This document shows, in pieces, positions 17,138-26,463 of a DNA stretch of 64,000 bases (its first letter is position 1; each line of letters begins with the position of its first letter). The stretch is from Lentimonas sp. CC4 (GTDB taxonomy: Bacteria > Verrucomicrobiota > Verrucomicrobiia > Opitutales > Coraliomargaritaceae): contig NZ_CACVBO010000001.1 in NCBI RefSeq assembly GCF_902728235.1, positions 2,132,001 to 2,196,000 on the forward strand. The letters run 5' to 3'. The notes below the pieces were generated by a model. The model was not told where the DNA came from. It did not search any database and saw nothing but the letters and a program-made list of their open reading frames with translations. The translations under genes were made by a program, and so were the position numbers.

Positions 17138-17191
17138 AGGAGAGTGGTGTGATTAGTTGAAGTGTAAAAATGAGGTGGAGAGCGAAGGGGG

Positions 17192-17635
17192 TTACCCTTC
17201 GATTTTTTCGACGCGTCGCTGGTGGCGACCGCCTTCGTATTCAGCGTCGAGCCAGATGCCGACGATTTTAAGTGCGAGTTCTTCGGAGACTGGACGAGCA
17301 CCAATGGAGATGCAGTTGGCGTTGTTGTGCTCTTTAGTCATCTGCGCGGACCATTCGTCCCAGCAGAGGCCGCAGCGCACGCCTTTTACTTTATTGGCGA
17401 CGATTGCTTCGCCGTTGCCACTGCCGCCGAGCACGATGCCGTAGTCGGCTTTGCCTTCGGCGACCGCTTCGGCTGCAGGGCGGATGAAGTCAGGGTAGTC
17501 GCAGGACTCGGTGGAGTCGCAGCCGCAGTCGATGACTTCGTGCCCGCGATCGCGGAGAAATTGAATGATCGGTGCCTTCAGGGGGAAGCCTGCGTGATCG
17601 GTGCCGATGGAAACTGTGAGGGTCGTTTTGCTCAT
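17192..17635 (-). CDS. rpiB: Ribose-5-phosphate isomerase B
   Basis: RpiB/LacAB family, 147 aa, interconverts ribose-5-phosphate and ribulose-5-phosphate. Signatures: IGTDHAGFPLK near the start, YGIVLGGSGNGEAIVANKVKG in the middle (catalytic Cys of other members is replaced by Ser/Gly here, which occurs in the family), and NNANCISIGAR, where the conserved Asn/Cys lie. Start ATG at 17635. Confidence 0.92.
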   Translation of the reverse strand: MSKTTLTVSIGTDHAGFPLKAPIIQFLRDRGHEVIDCGCDSTESCDYPDFIRPAAEAVAEGKADYGIVLGGSGNGEAIVANKVKGVRCGLCWDEWSAQMTKEHNNANCISIGARPVSEELALKIVGIWLDAEYEGGRHQRRVEKIEG

Positions 17636-17703
17636 GGAAGCGAAGAGTAAAAGCGTTCTGCGGTGAATAGGGCAATACGCAATCTACTGAAATACAGTGA
17701 TGG

Positions 17704-17904
17704 CTATTTTCCTTTGAATAGGGCGGCATCTAGAATCGACCAGAGATGGATGATCCAGCCGAGTAGGATGACCCAGAGTGCGGCAGCTAGGACGAATTGG
17801 ATGATGGCGATGAGTAGGCGGCCTTGCACGAGTTGGCCGAGGCCTGGGATGAAGAAGCTGCAAAGTGCGGCGATAACGTTACCTGTGGATCCTTGTTCTG
17901 GCAT
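17704..17904 (-). CDS. Small TM2-like membrane protein
   Basis: 66 aa with two hydrophobic helices (residues 9-25 and 29-52) joined by a GLGQLVQGR turn. This turn is typical of TM2-domain and related small membrane proteins. Function unknown. It lies 68 bp upstream of rpiB on the same strand and may be co-transcribed. Confidence 0.65.
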   Translation of the reverse strand: MPEQGSTGNVIAALCSFFIPGLGQLVQGRLLIAIIQFVLAAALWVILLGWIIHLWSILDAALFKGK

Positions 17905-18084
17905 GTTTTTACGATATTGTTGGTGAGAATGACTGTCTCAGCTTGTGTTGTATGGCAGTGTCCTGTGATTTCAAGCTTAGGTCGGCATTAACAAATGAAA
18001 TTCATTTGAAAAAAGGGTTGCGCTAGACCTCTAAGCACCTACTTTCCGCTGTTTTTCCAAATCCACCTTTAGAATTTTTTAGTT

Positions 18085-18255
18085 ATGGCCAGAGAACACG
18101 TAATGATCGAATGCACTGAGGCACGCGCCGAAGGCAAACCAGTATCCCGCTATATGACTACTCGCGATAAAAAGCAGCAGCCAGACCGCGTCGAAAAGAA
18201 GAAATATAACAAGTTTCTTCGTCGCCACACATTGCACCGCGAAATCAAGAACTAA
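18085..18255 (+). CDS. rpmG: 50S ribosomal protein L33
   Basis: 56 aa, the zinc-free form: lacks the CxxC pairs of the other type. Reads [24 protein letters not shown] and a basic end ([18 protein letters not shown]). A terminator lies 28 bp after the stop. Stand-alone transcript; its promoter should be in 17905-18084, where the T/A-rich tract near 18000 sits. Confidence 0.92.
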   Translation: MAREHVMIECTEARAEGKPVSRYMTTRDKKQQPDRVEKKKYNKFLRRHTLHREIKN

Positions 18256-18283
18256 TCTTGGTTGGCGACACTGCCACTTTACT

Positions 18284-18307
18284 AAAACCGCCTTACGAGG
18301 CGGTTTT
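18284..18307 (+). terminator. Terminator of rpmG
   Basis: AAAACCGCC / GGCGGTTTT stem with T-run. Confidence 0.92.
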
Positions 18308-18333
18308 TTTGTGTCTGGAGGTCGTGCTCAGGT

Positions 18334-18655
18334 TGTAGGGGCTTTACTTGTGAAGCCCGCGACTGGCGGGGCATGCATCTCAGTAAACGTAGGTCTCCGA
18401 ATCTTCGCGGGTGCCGCAAGGAGACTGTCTCACAAATGCCACAGACCTAGTAAATTGCTTGAGTGGCTGTTACTCTCTAAATCTAAATCTTAATCTTAAT
18501 TTTACTCTTTATCGTAATCTTAATCGAAGCGTTGTGATTGAAGACCTTACGAATCAGCTCAGAGGATTAAGAGTATGGGTAAGATTACGATTATGACGTC
18601 GAATATCCTTATATCTCTATTTGTGAGACAATCTCTAAGCAGCACCCCTACGTCA
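18334..18655. repeat. GTAGGGGCTT-family repeat interrupted by a hexamer hairpin array
   Basis: The left end (tgtaggggctttacttgtg aagcccgcg) and right end (agcacccctacgt) fit the GTAGGGGCTT family, but the middle (18474-18600) is the hexamer array described separately. This looks like one repeat nested in another. Confidence 0.55.
18474..18600. repeat. CTTAATC/GATTAAG hexamer array, copy 1
   Basis: Left arm: aatctaaatcttaatctta and ctctttatcgtaatctta atc. Right arm: gaggattaagagtatgggta agattacgattatg. The arms are reverse complements in unit and spacing style, able to form a long imperfect hairpin. Confidence 0.75.
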
Positions 18656-18660
18656 GGCAA

Positions 18661-18690
18661 AAAAAAACCTCAGCGCTTGGCTGAGGTTTC
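18661..18690 (-). terminator. Terminator of the 92-aa gene
   Basis: AAACCTCAGC / GCTGAGGTTT stem; on the minus strand it is followed by seven T. Confidence 0.9.
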
Positions 18691-18697
18691 TGGAAAG

Positions 18698-18916
18698 TTA
18701 TTTTTTGGTGATTGAACGATTACTACGCCAGTTTTCGCGGTGTTTGCGAATCCAGTCGAGTAAGGCGCGTTCGAAGCCGATGTCTTTGCCTTTCTTTTCC
18801 GATTCGATCCATTTGTGTCGCAAGATCTCTTCGCGCTCGGCGAGGAACTCTTGATACAGACTGGAACGCTCCGCGAAACCTTTGGAGGAATTAGCGGCTG
18901 GTTGTGCGGTAGGCAT
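18698..18916 (-). CDS. Small charged protein of unknown function
   Basis: 72 aa from the ATG at 18916, chosen for the AAGGA about 9 nt upstream; an ATG at 18937 or 18976 would add 7 or 20 residues. The core is a charged helical segment (YQEFLAEREEILRHKW, then GFERALLDWIRKHRENW). Conserved aromatic/charged pattern suggests a real small protein, and it has its own terminator. No function recognised. Confidence 0.65.
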   Translation of the reverse strand: MPTAQPAANSSKGFAERSSLYQEFLAEREEILRHKWIESEKKGKDIGFERALLDWIRKHRENWRSNRSITKK

Positions 18917-19040
18917 GTCTTTTTTTTCCTTATTCATTGCAGGCAATGTGCCATTTGGGTGAACAATATGATTCAAAACATAGTGACACGGGTTTCGGTG
19001 GCTAGTTCAAAAATAAGAACGAGGCAGTTTTAACAAAAAA

Positions 19041-20108
19041 TCATGTGTTTAACTGATCGATGATCTGCTGTGCGACTTTGAAAAACTCCTTTGCGGCTGC
19101 AGATTCCGGATCGCTCACGACGATGGGGATGCCGTTGTCGCAACCGATGCGGATCGATGTGTCGATCGGGATCTCGCCCAGAAGTGGCGTTTCGAGCGCA
19201 GTTGCAGTGGCTGCGCCGCCGCCTTCGCCGAAGAGGTGTTGGCGTGTGCCGTCGGCGCCTTCGAGGTAGCTCATGTTCTCGACGACGCCGAGATACGGCA
19301 CATTGACTCTTTCAAACATACGTGCGCCACGGCGTGCGACATTGGATGCGGCTGGCTGTGGCGTGGTTACGATGACTGCGCCATCGAGTGGAATCGTTTG
19401 CACGAGAGAGAGCTGTGCGTCGCCGGTGCCTGGTGGTAGATCCACGACGAGGATCTCTAATTCGCCCCATTCCACGTTTTGTGCGAACTGCTGAATGGTC
19501 TTCATGATCATCGGGCCACGCCAGACAACTGGTGTGTCTTCGTCGACGAGGAAGCCCATGGACATGGTGCTGACGCCGAAGTTTTGAAGTGGCACGATTA
19601 AATCGTTCTCAATCTCGGGGCGGCCTGCGGCGCCGAGCATGAGTGGAATGGAGGGGCCGTAAATATCGCAGTCCATGATGCCGACACCCGCCTTGCCGTC
19701 TGCTTCGAGCAGGCGTTGCAGTGCGCAAGCGAGGTTCACGGTGACGGTGGACTTGCCGACGCCGCCCTTGCCGCTGGCTACAGCGATAGCGAATTTGACC
19801 TTCTGCATCGCTGCGCTGTTGGTCGGAGTGCTGCCATTTGCGCCGTTGGGGCTTGGTTGATTCTTCGGCTGCGAAATTTCCATACGGACTTTGACGTCCT
19901 TGATGCCTTCGAGTGCGCCGACGGTGGACTTGATGTCAGCAGCGATTTGCTCGGGGATTTTCGCATCCCCGGTTGTGATTTCGACGCCGATGAGGACCTC
20001 GCCGTCTGTCAGTTCGACTTCTCTGACGAGGCCGAAGGAGATGATGTCGCGGCTAAATCCTGGGAATTTGACCGTTTTGAGAGCTGCTTTGATGCTTTCT
20101 GTATCCAC
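19041..20108 (-). CDS. mrp: Mrp/ApbC-type Fe-S cluster carrier ATPase
   Basis: 355 aa. An N-terminal MIP18/DUF59 domain (residues 1-78) is joined by a Pro/Ser/Asn linker to a ParA-like ATPase with the deviant Walker A GKGGVGKST at 113-121, GIMDCDIYGPSIP and LVVDLPPGTGDAQL. Such proteins carry [4Fe-4S] clusters between assembly system and apoproteins. The usual CxxC after ENMSY, which holds the bridging cluster, is missing here (ENMSYLEGADGTRQHLFG). Divergent from the TolB-like gene. Confidence 0.9.
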   Translation of the reverse strand: MDTESIKAALKTVKFPGFSRDIISFGLVREVELTDGEVLIGVEITTGDAKIPEQIAADIKSTVGALEGIKDVKVRMEISQPKNQPSPNGANGSTPTNSAAMQKVKFAIAVASGKGGVGKSTVTVNLACALQRLLEADGKAGVGIMDCDIYGPSIPLMLGAAGRPEIENDLIVPLQNFGVSTMSMGFLVDEDTPVVWRGPMIMKTIQQFAQNVEWGELEILVVDLPPGTGDAQLSLVQTIPLDGAVIVTTPQPAASNVARRGARMFERVNVPYLGVVENMSYLEGADGTRQHLFGEGGGAATATALETPLLGEIPIDTSIRIGCDNGIPIVVSDPESAAAKEFFKVAQQIIDQLNT

Positions 20109-20258
20109 TGTAAGTATTGGTTGAAGGAAGGAAGCAGATTGGAACTCTCTGGCGCTGACTCAACACGAATCGGACGATTTATTGCGAAAAACTGGAAAGT
20201 TATTCACTTCGTGGATTTGCGTTTGCGGTTTTCGCAAGGCTGGCACTATTTCTTTGCC

Positions 20259-21449
20259 ATGCGCTTTTTACACTGCCTTTTACTTCTAGTTACTTCGTTT
20301 TCGTTGCTGCCGATCGTTTCGGCGCAGCAGCCTATGGATATTGGTGATGTAGTTTGGAAGCGAGAGGGGGTTAGGCCCATTGCGGTGGATAGCACAGATG
20401 CGTCGATTGCAAAGTTAGCGCGTCGTGCCTTTGGTTTGCATGGTGGTTGTGTGGTGACGACGCCTTCGAAGTCGGCCTATGTGTTTAACATCGAGCGTGC
20501 GAGTGGCTCGTCGGTCACGTTGTCGATTAGCTCCGGTGGTCAGGAGCAACTGCGCCGCACCGTGCTAGGGCGTGATCTGCAAAATGCGGTGTTGCGTGCC
20601 TGTGATATGGCGGTTGAGGCGACCTTGCATACGAAGGGCTTTTTTGCGGGTAAGTTGGCATTTGTTGGCAAGCAGCGCGGAGTGTCAGAGGTTTATACTG
20701 CGGATTTGTTGTTTAATCGCGTGCGCCCGTTGACGGCAGACCGCGCATTGGTGACGGGGCCGAGTTGGTCGCCAGACGGCACAAAGCTACTTTACACGAC
20801 TTATTATAAGTCTGGTTTTCCTGATATTTACATGATCGACCTGAACAGTGGGCTTAAGAAACCTGTCGCAACCTATCAGGGCACAAATACCGGCGGGGCG
20901 TATAGCCCGAATGGCCGTAGTATTGCGATGTCGCTCTCTAGCTCCGGTAGCGCTGAGATTTTTATGGCTGAATCAGTCGGCAAGAAGCCGCGTCGTTTGA
21001 CCACTAATAAGAGCCTCGAAACTTCGCCAACATGGTCGCCCGATGGTCGCCGCTTGGCCTTCACTTCGGATGCACGTGGTAAGCCGCAGATTTATGAAGT
21101 GCCAGTCAATGGTGGTCCGATGCGCCGTATTCCTACGAATGTAAGCAGCTATTGCTCAGAGCCTGCATGGAATCCAGTGAAAGAAAATTTGATCGCGTTC
21201 ACCGCAGCAGTGAGTGGAGGCTTTCAGATTGCGGTCTATGATAGTGAGCAACAGAAGAGTGATATTGTAACGACTGTCACGGAATCGGCAGTTGAGCCGA
21301 CTTGGTTGAATGACGGTCGCCACTTGGTATTTACGCAGCGTCAGAGTGGACGCACACGTTTGATGCTCTTGGATACTGAAACGAAGAAAATCAGCGCGCT
21401 GCATGTGCCAGACTTCGGCGATGCGTCGTCAGCGAGCTTCGTTTATTAA
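20259..21449 (+). CDS. TolB-like beta-propeller protein
   Basis: 396 aa from the ATG at 20259, which opens a signal peptide (LLLLVTSFSLLPIVSA). An N-terminal alpha/beta domain precedes six-bladed WD40-like beta-propeller repeats, marked by SWSPDGTKLLYT, GGAYSPNGRSIAMS, TWSPDGRRLAFTS and PAWNPVKENLIAF. TolB sits in the periplasm with Pal and links the Tol system to the outer membrane. No tolA, tolQ, tolR or pal is adjacent, so it could be TolB or a related propeller. Confidence 0.82.
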   Translation: MRFLHCLLLLVTSFSLLPIVSAQQPMDIGDVVWKREGVRPIAVDSTDASIAKLARRAFGLHGGCVVTTPSKSAYVFNIERASGSSVTLSISSGGQEQLRRTVLGRDLQNAVLRACDMAVEATLHTKGFFAGKLAFVGKQRGVSEVYTADLLFNRVRPLTADRALVTGPSWSPDGTKLLYTTYYKSGFPDIYMIDLNSGLKKPVATYQGTNTGGAYSPNGRSIAMSLSSSGSAEIFMAESVGKKPRRLTTNKSLETSPTWSPDGRRLAFTSDARGKPQIYEVPVNGGPMRRIPTNVSSYCSEPAWNPVKENLIAFTAAVSGGFQIAVYDSEQQKSDIVTTVTESAVEPTWLNDGRHLVFTQRQSGRTRLMLLDTETKKISALHVPDFGDASSASFVY

Positions 21450-21455
21450 TTGTAA

Positions 21456-21556
21456 TTGTAGGGGCTTTACTTGTGAAGCCCGCGCAAAGGCCTTGAGGTG
21501 ACGAATTTCTGCAACGTCTCCTGCCTTCGCGGTTCGCGCAAGCACGACTCCTACGT
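21456..21556 (+). repeat. GTAGGGGCTT-family dispersed repeat, copy 3
   Basis: tgtaggggctttacttgtga agcccgcg, caaaggcc, tctcctgccttcgcggttc, acgactcctacg: the cleanest copy. Directly follows the TolB-like stop. Confidence 0.75.
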
Positions 21557-21607
21557 TCTCGAACAGTGGCGTTGCTTTTCGTATAAAAGGCGTCCTATCT
21601 TATCGCC

Positions 21608-22441
<834 letters not shown>

Positions 22442-22455
22442 TGTTGGTGCAGTCT

Positions 22456-22510
22456 TAATCATACTCTTACTCCTAATCTTAATCCAAATCGAAAGAGATT
22501 AGGAGTATGA
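22456..22510. repeat. CTTAATC/GATTAAG hexamer array, copy 2
   Basis: Left arm tcttaatcatactcttact cctaatcttaatc, loop caaatcgaaag, right arm agattaggagtatgagg. catactc.../...gagtatg is a perfect inverted match. It lies between menB and the 3' end of higA. Confidence 0.8.
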
Positions 22511-22519
22511 GGTGGAGCT

Positions 22520-22822
22520 TCACGATGCCATGGGCATGACTTCGCGCTCGATTTTTTTGCCGATGATTCGCTCAGCGGTGAGGAGGTCGTAGGCGGATTG
22601 TAAGTTCATCCAGAACTGAGCGTCGGTTCCGAAGAAACGTCCGAGGCGGAGGGCGTCGTCTGCGGTTAGGCGTCGTCGACCTTGTAGGAGTTCATTGACG
22701 CGTGGTTGAGTGAGACCCAGGGCTTTGGCGAGCGCAGTCTGAGTGATACCAGAATCTTCGAGGAATTCTTCTCGTAAAATGCGGCCTGGGGGAGCGATTT
22801 CGTAGAGCTTATTGGGTTTCAT
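22520..22822 (-). CDS. higA: HigA-type antitoxin
   Basis: 100 aa from the ATG at 22822. XRE-type helix-turn-helix protein of the HigA/VapI subgroup: PGRILREEFLEDSGITQTALA, PRVNELLQGRRRLTADDALRLGRFFGT. It would neutralise the toxin and repress the shared promoter. The upstream toxin gene ends 13 bp earlier, so the order is toxin first, as in HigBA loci. Confidence 0.88.
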   Translation of the reverse strand: MKPNKLYEIAPPGRILREEFLEDSGITQTALAKALGLTQPRVNELLQGRRRLTADDALRLGRFFGTDAQFWMNLQSAYDLLTAERIIGKKIEREVMPMAS

Positions 22823-22835
22823 AGCAGAGTGTGTT

Positions 22836-23117
22836 TTAGTGGTAGTCAGTGATCTCGACGTCATGAACGTTACCGTTGTCCCATCGAAAGCAGATGCGCC
22901 ACTGTTTGTTAATGCGGATGCTGTGTTGTTCTATGCGGTTTCCTTTTAGTGCTTCGAGGTGATTGCTTGGCGGGATACGGAGTGCATCGAGTGCAGTGCT
23001 GGCGTATAGAGTGATGAGTTTATTGTGGGCGCGGCGTTGGATGTCCGATGGTAGCTTTGCTGAATGCATCGCGCGAAAGACTTTTTCTGTTTCTTTATCG
23101 GCAAAGCTTAGAATCAT
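22836..23117 (-). CDS. higB: HigB/RelE-family toxin
   Basis: 93 aa, a HigB-type mRNA interferase: SFADKETEKVFRA at the start, PPSNHLEALKG, then SIRINKQWRICFRW and a C-terminal VHDVEITDYH. The late His and basic residues match RelE-fold toxins that cut ribosome-bound mRNA. Forms an operon with higA. Confidence 0.88.
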   Translation of the reverse strand: MILSFADKETEKVFRAMHSAKLPSDIQRRAHNKLITLYASTALDALRIPPSNHLEALKGNRIEQHSIRINKQWRICFRWDNGNVHDVEITDYH

Positions 23118-23129
23118 TAAAATTGCAAA

Positions 23130-23149
23130 TTATACGGTTTTTCGTATAA
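23130..23149. promoter_or_regulatory. Probable HigA operator
   Basis: Perfect inverted repeat TTATACG-N6-CGTATAA, ending 13 bp upstream of the higB start; fits an operator over the higBA promoter. Confidence 0.7.
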
Positions 23150-23197
23150 GTCAATCGGGATTCAATTTAGGCTAGATTGTTTGTTTTGTAGCGTAGG

Positions 23198-24045
23198 CTA
23201 CTGCAGCAGATCTTCGACGAAGGCCTTAGCTTCGGTTAAACGCATGCCGTAACTTTTTCGAGTGAGTTTGATCGCGGCTAGCATATTACCGTGTTCGGCG
23301 AGCTGTAGGATCTGATCGTCTTGAGCAGTTTGCTCACTGGCCGTCTTGGTGAGATCGTGTGTCTCCTTTTGTAAGGGATCGATCCGGATGCCTTGGCGGC
23401 TGAATGCTTTGAGTGCCGTCTTGATGTTGGGCGTAATGCGGTCACTGGGCGAGCGCCATGCGATGCGAACCGTATGTTCGCCGACGATGGATACCGGGTA
23501 GTGCTGATATTTGCTGCTGCTTGTGACGAGTCGCCCTGTTTTGGGAGCTTTGCAGGTTCGCTCATATTTGAGCTGCGCTTTGAGTGGTTGGAGATCTGTG
23601 CTTGGGGTGTGCAGATCTAAAAAGGTGTGGAAAGACGTAGTCGTGGCGTTGTCAGCGCCGGGGGCTTTCAGTGTTTGCTTGGTGATGTTTGCGGATTCGA
23701 TCTCTGTCAGTTTGAGTTCGGCGACTTGTGGATCCTCTTGTGGGAAGTTGCGTTGAGATACGAGCGGAACTTGATCTGCACCTGTTGGGGATCGACTGTA
23801 AGGATCCAGTTCGTTGCGCGGAGTGCATGTTTGACTGTGGAGAGCGCAAACAGGCTGATCAGCGCACAGCTTCCGGCTGAGAAGAGCATGATGATGCGCG
23901 GTAGATCGCCCATCACATGCCAGCATACGATCGCACCAGTGATGGTGAGTAGGATGAGCGCGAATAAAATGCTGCTGGTCGGCGAGTGCCGAAATCGACT
24001 CGCGGAGGGCGAGCGTGATGCGGCCTGCAGCGTGTGGAGTTGCAT
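23198..24045 (-). pseudogene. Membrane protein with L7/L12-like C-terminus, frameshifted
   Basis: Reads in two frames. From the ATG at 24045 (3 bp after the purT stop) the first frame gives two membrane helices (SSILFALILLTITGAIVCW and a second) and the start of a soluble domain (WILTVDPQQVQIKF), then stops at 23707. The continuation lies in the other frame from about 23750 (DPQVAELKLTEIE) down to 23198. It ends in AIKLTRKSYGMRLTEAKAFVE, a segment like the helical C-terminal domain of ribosomal L7/L12. One missing base near 23740-23760 would explain it. Either a pseudogene, a sequencing error or, less likely, programmed frameshifting; I see no slippery heptamer. Function unknown. Confidence 0.65.
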
Positions 24046-24047
24046 GG

Positions 24048-25232
24048 CTACAACTGCACGTCCACCGCACTCGACGCGCGGCAGGCTTTTTCACGTGCCG
24101 CTTCAATTGTTTCTGCGCGTGCTAGGGCGACCCCCATGCGGCGCTTGCCGTTCACTTCAGGTTTGCCAAAGAGGCGTAGCTGCGTGTCGGGCTCGCTGAG
24201 GGCTTGTCCCAAGTTGCCGAAGCTAACTTGTTTGGACGTGCCTTCGACTAAAATCACGGAAGAGGCGCTCGGGCCAAACTGACGGATCGTCGGGATCGGC
24301 AGGCCGAGGATGGCGCGGGCGTGCAGCGAGAATTGCGGAAGATCCTGTGAGATCATGGTGACCATGCCAGTGTCGTGTGGGCGTGGAGACACTTCGCTGA
24401 AGATTACGGTGTCGCCTTTGACGAAAAGCTCGACGCCGAACAGGCCGTAGCCCCCTAGGCTGGCGGTGACGGATTCGGCCATTTGCTGCGCACTCTTGAG
24501 TGCCGCATCGCTCATGGCTTGTGGCTGCCAAGACTCGCGGTAGTCGCCGTCGACTTGAATGTGCCCGATGGGGGCACAGAAACTGGTGCCACCAACATGG
24601 CGCACGGTGAGGAGAGTAATTTCGTAGTCGAATTCGACAAAGCCTTCGACGATGACTTTGCCCTTGCCGGCACGGCCACCTTCTTGCGCGTAGTCCCAAG
24701 AGGCTTGGATGTCGGCCTCGGTTTTAACGACGCTCTGTCCTTTACCCGAAGAACTCATGATCGGCTTGATCACGCAGGGCATACCGATCGAGTCGATTGC
24801 GGCGCGGAAGTCTTCGAAGGCGTCGGCAAACTGATAGGGAGAGGTGAGATGGCCGAGTTCTTCAGCTGCGAGGCGACGAATGCCTTCGCGGTTCATTGTC
24901 AACTGTGTGGCGCGTGCGGTCGGGATGACGGTGACGGCTCCTTCGCGCTCGAGTTCGGCCAGTGTGTCGGTGGCGATTGCCTCGACTTCCGGCACGACGA
25001 GGTCGGGCTTTTCGAGCTCAATCACGGCACGCAGCGCCGCACCGTCGAGCATCGAGACGATGTGGGAGCGGTCTGCGACTTGCATGGCTGGTGCGTCGGC
25101 ATAGGCATCCACGGCGATCACTTCGACGCCGTAGCGCTGGAGTTCGATGGCGACTTCTTTGCCCAGTTCGCCTGAGCCACAGAGTAGCACTTTTTTTGCT
25201 GTCGATGTAAAAGGAGTCCCGAGAGTCGTCAT
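24048..25232 (-). CDS. purT: Formate-dependent GAR transformylase
   Basis: PurT, 394 aa, ATP-grasp enzyme adding formate to glycinamide ribonucleotide in purine synthesis. Start ATG at 25232 gives the usual N-terminus ([20 protein letters not shown]). Other signatures: [28 protein letters not shown] and [15 protein letters not shown]. Full length compared with about 392 aa elsewhere. Its stop is 2 bp before the start of the frameshifted membrane gene, so they share a transcript. Confidence 0.96.
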   Translation of the reverse strand: MTTLGTPFTSTAKKVLLCGSGELGKEVAIELQRYGVEVIAVDAYADAPAMQVADRSHIVSMLDGAALRAVIELEKPDLVVPEVEAIATDTLAELEREGAVTVIPTARATQLTMNREGIRRLAAEELGHLTSPYQFADAFEDFRAAIDSIGMPCVIKPIMSSSGKGQSVVKTEADIQASWDYAQEGGRAGKGKVIVEGFVEFDYEITLLTVRHVGGTSFCAPIGHIQVDGDYRESWQPQAMSDAALKSAQQMAESVTASLGGYGLFGVELFVKGDTVIFSEVSPRPHDTGMVTMISQDLPQFSLHARAILGLPIPTIRQFGPSASSVILVEGTSKQVSFGNLGQALSEPDTQLRLFGKPEVNGKRRMGVALARAETIEAAREKACRASSAVDVQL

Positions 25233-25289
25233 TTGCCGAGTGAATGTGCCCGAGGCAGGAGACTCAATCACAAATCAAAGGTTCTGCGA

Positions 25290-26279
25290 TCAACCCGCAA
25301 ATTGCCAATAGAGGCTGTAGCCGTAGGCACCGACCATCACGACTGCGATGAGTTTGGGAAGGCGGCGAAAAATTACAATACAGGCGAGGTGTAGTAGTGC
25401 GGCGCCTGCGATCAAGAGCAGGCCGATATCAAACATGTCGGGTAGCGGCATCGGCTGGAAGATGGCATAGAGGCCAATGCAAAGCGGAATGCAGATATGT
25501 CCGTCACCGACTTGTGAGCTGTAAACGACATCGGCTTTACGTTTGTAGGCGTAGTAAAAAGCGAGCACGGCATTGGGCAGCACCATCAACCAGCCCGTTA
25601 GTAGGCCGAGTTGGTTCGCGCTGAAAAATCCGCTCTCGCTGTTCATGATCGCAGTGACGATACCGTCGACGGATACCAATGTGAGCACGCTGCCAATCAG
25701 GATTAGGACTAGGTCAATGATGATCGCAGGGTGCCATGAGCTGCCGCTGCGGGTGTTTTCTTTGAGCACTTCATAGACGTGGAAGCATTGCCAAAAGAGG
25801 AAGAGGCCGACGAGTGCGAAGCCGTCGAAGCGATCAATCGTGCCGTCTTGGCCGAGCACCCAAACCATGAGGCTGAAGAACAGCATCGCTACTAGGGTCA
25901 GTGCGAGCGACAGGCGGTGAAGCTTCGAATCGCGCTGAGCCTTTTTAGCTTTGGATTGGGAGCCGAGTTGCAGTCCCCAGATCAGTGCCGGCACAGCAAG
26001 TAGCAGGCACAGGTTGGTGATGTTATTCGTCCAACAGTTGATCGCAACTTCTTCTGCAGGGCCTTTGTTTTTCAGCACGACGGCGATGAACACCAAATTG
26101 CCTAGTCCTGAAAAGTAAGGCATGAAAAGCGTGCCCAGCACGGTGCCTTCAACGCCGCGATGCGTCATTTTTTCTAGACGCCAGATGATCAGCAATGAGC
26201 TGACGAGGAAAATGCCCACGAGCGCGAGGGGCGTCCATACGCCTGCGAAGTATTCAATCTGTGCCTGTATCAATTCCAA
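25290..26279 (-). CDS. Polytopic membrane protein, sodium/calcium exchanger-like
   Basis: 329 aa with about ten hydrophobic helices. The segment FMPYFSGLGNLVFIAVVL followed by GPAEEVAINCWTNNITNLCLL resembles the alpha-repeat of CaCA-type cation antiporters. A second helix set around DIVLILIGSVLTLVSVDGIV may be the partner repeat, although the acidic GNxxGSN core is altered. Likely ion transport; exact ions unknown. Stand-alone. Confidence 0.5.
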   Translation of the reverse strand: MELIQAQIEYFAGVWTPLALVGIFLVSSLLIIWRLEKMTHRGVEGTVLGTLFMPYFSGLGNLVFIAVVLKNKGPAEEVAINCWTNNITNLCLLLAVPALIWGLQLGSQSKAKKAQRDSKLHRLSLALTLVAMLFFSLMVWVLGQDGTIDRFDGFALVGLFLFWQCFHVYEVLKENTRSGSSWHPAIIIDLVLILIGSVLTLVSVDGIVTAIMNSESGFFSANQLGLLTGWLMVLPNAVLAFYYAYKRKADVVYSSQVGDGHICIPLCIGLYAIFQPMPLPDMFDIGLLLIAGAALLHLACIVIFRRLPKLIAVVMVGAYGYSLYWQFAG

Positions 26280-26400
26280 GCCGCCAAGTTGTGAGGCTGT
26301 TTTCGTGAGTGCAAATTATTATCACCGCTCTGCTTGAAAATGAATGGAACGCCTTATGAAGAGCTTGAATCAAGCGCGTAGCTGAATTTTTTCTTGCGCA

Positions 26401-26442
26401 CTACTGTAGTTACAGTAGGCATATCTACTGTAAATACAGTAG
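26401..26442 (+). promoter_or_regulatory. Two BlaI-type operators
   Basis: CTACTGTA-GT-TACAGTAG at 26401-26418 and CTACTGTA-AA-TACAGTAG at 26425-26442, two perfect palindromes spaced 24 bp centre to centre. TACTGTA/TACAGTA matches the BlaI/MecI operator style, and the regulator gene starts 22 bp downstream. Confidence 0.85.
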
Positions 26443-26463
26443 TCCTTTAAATTAGCACGCGCG

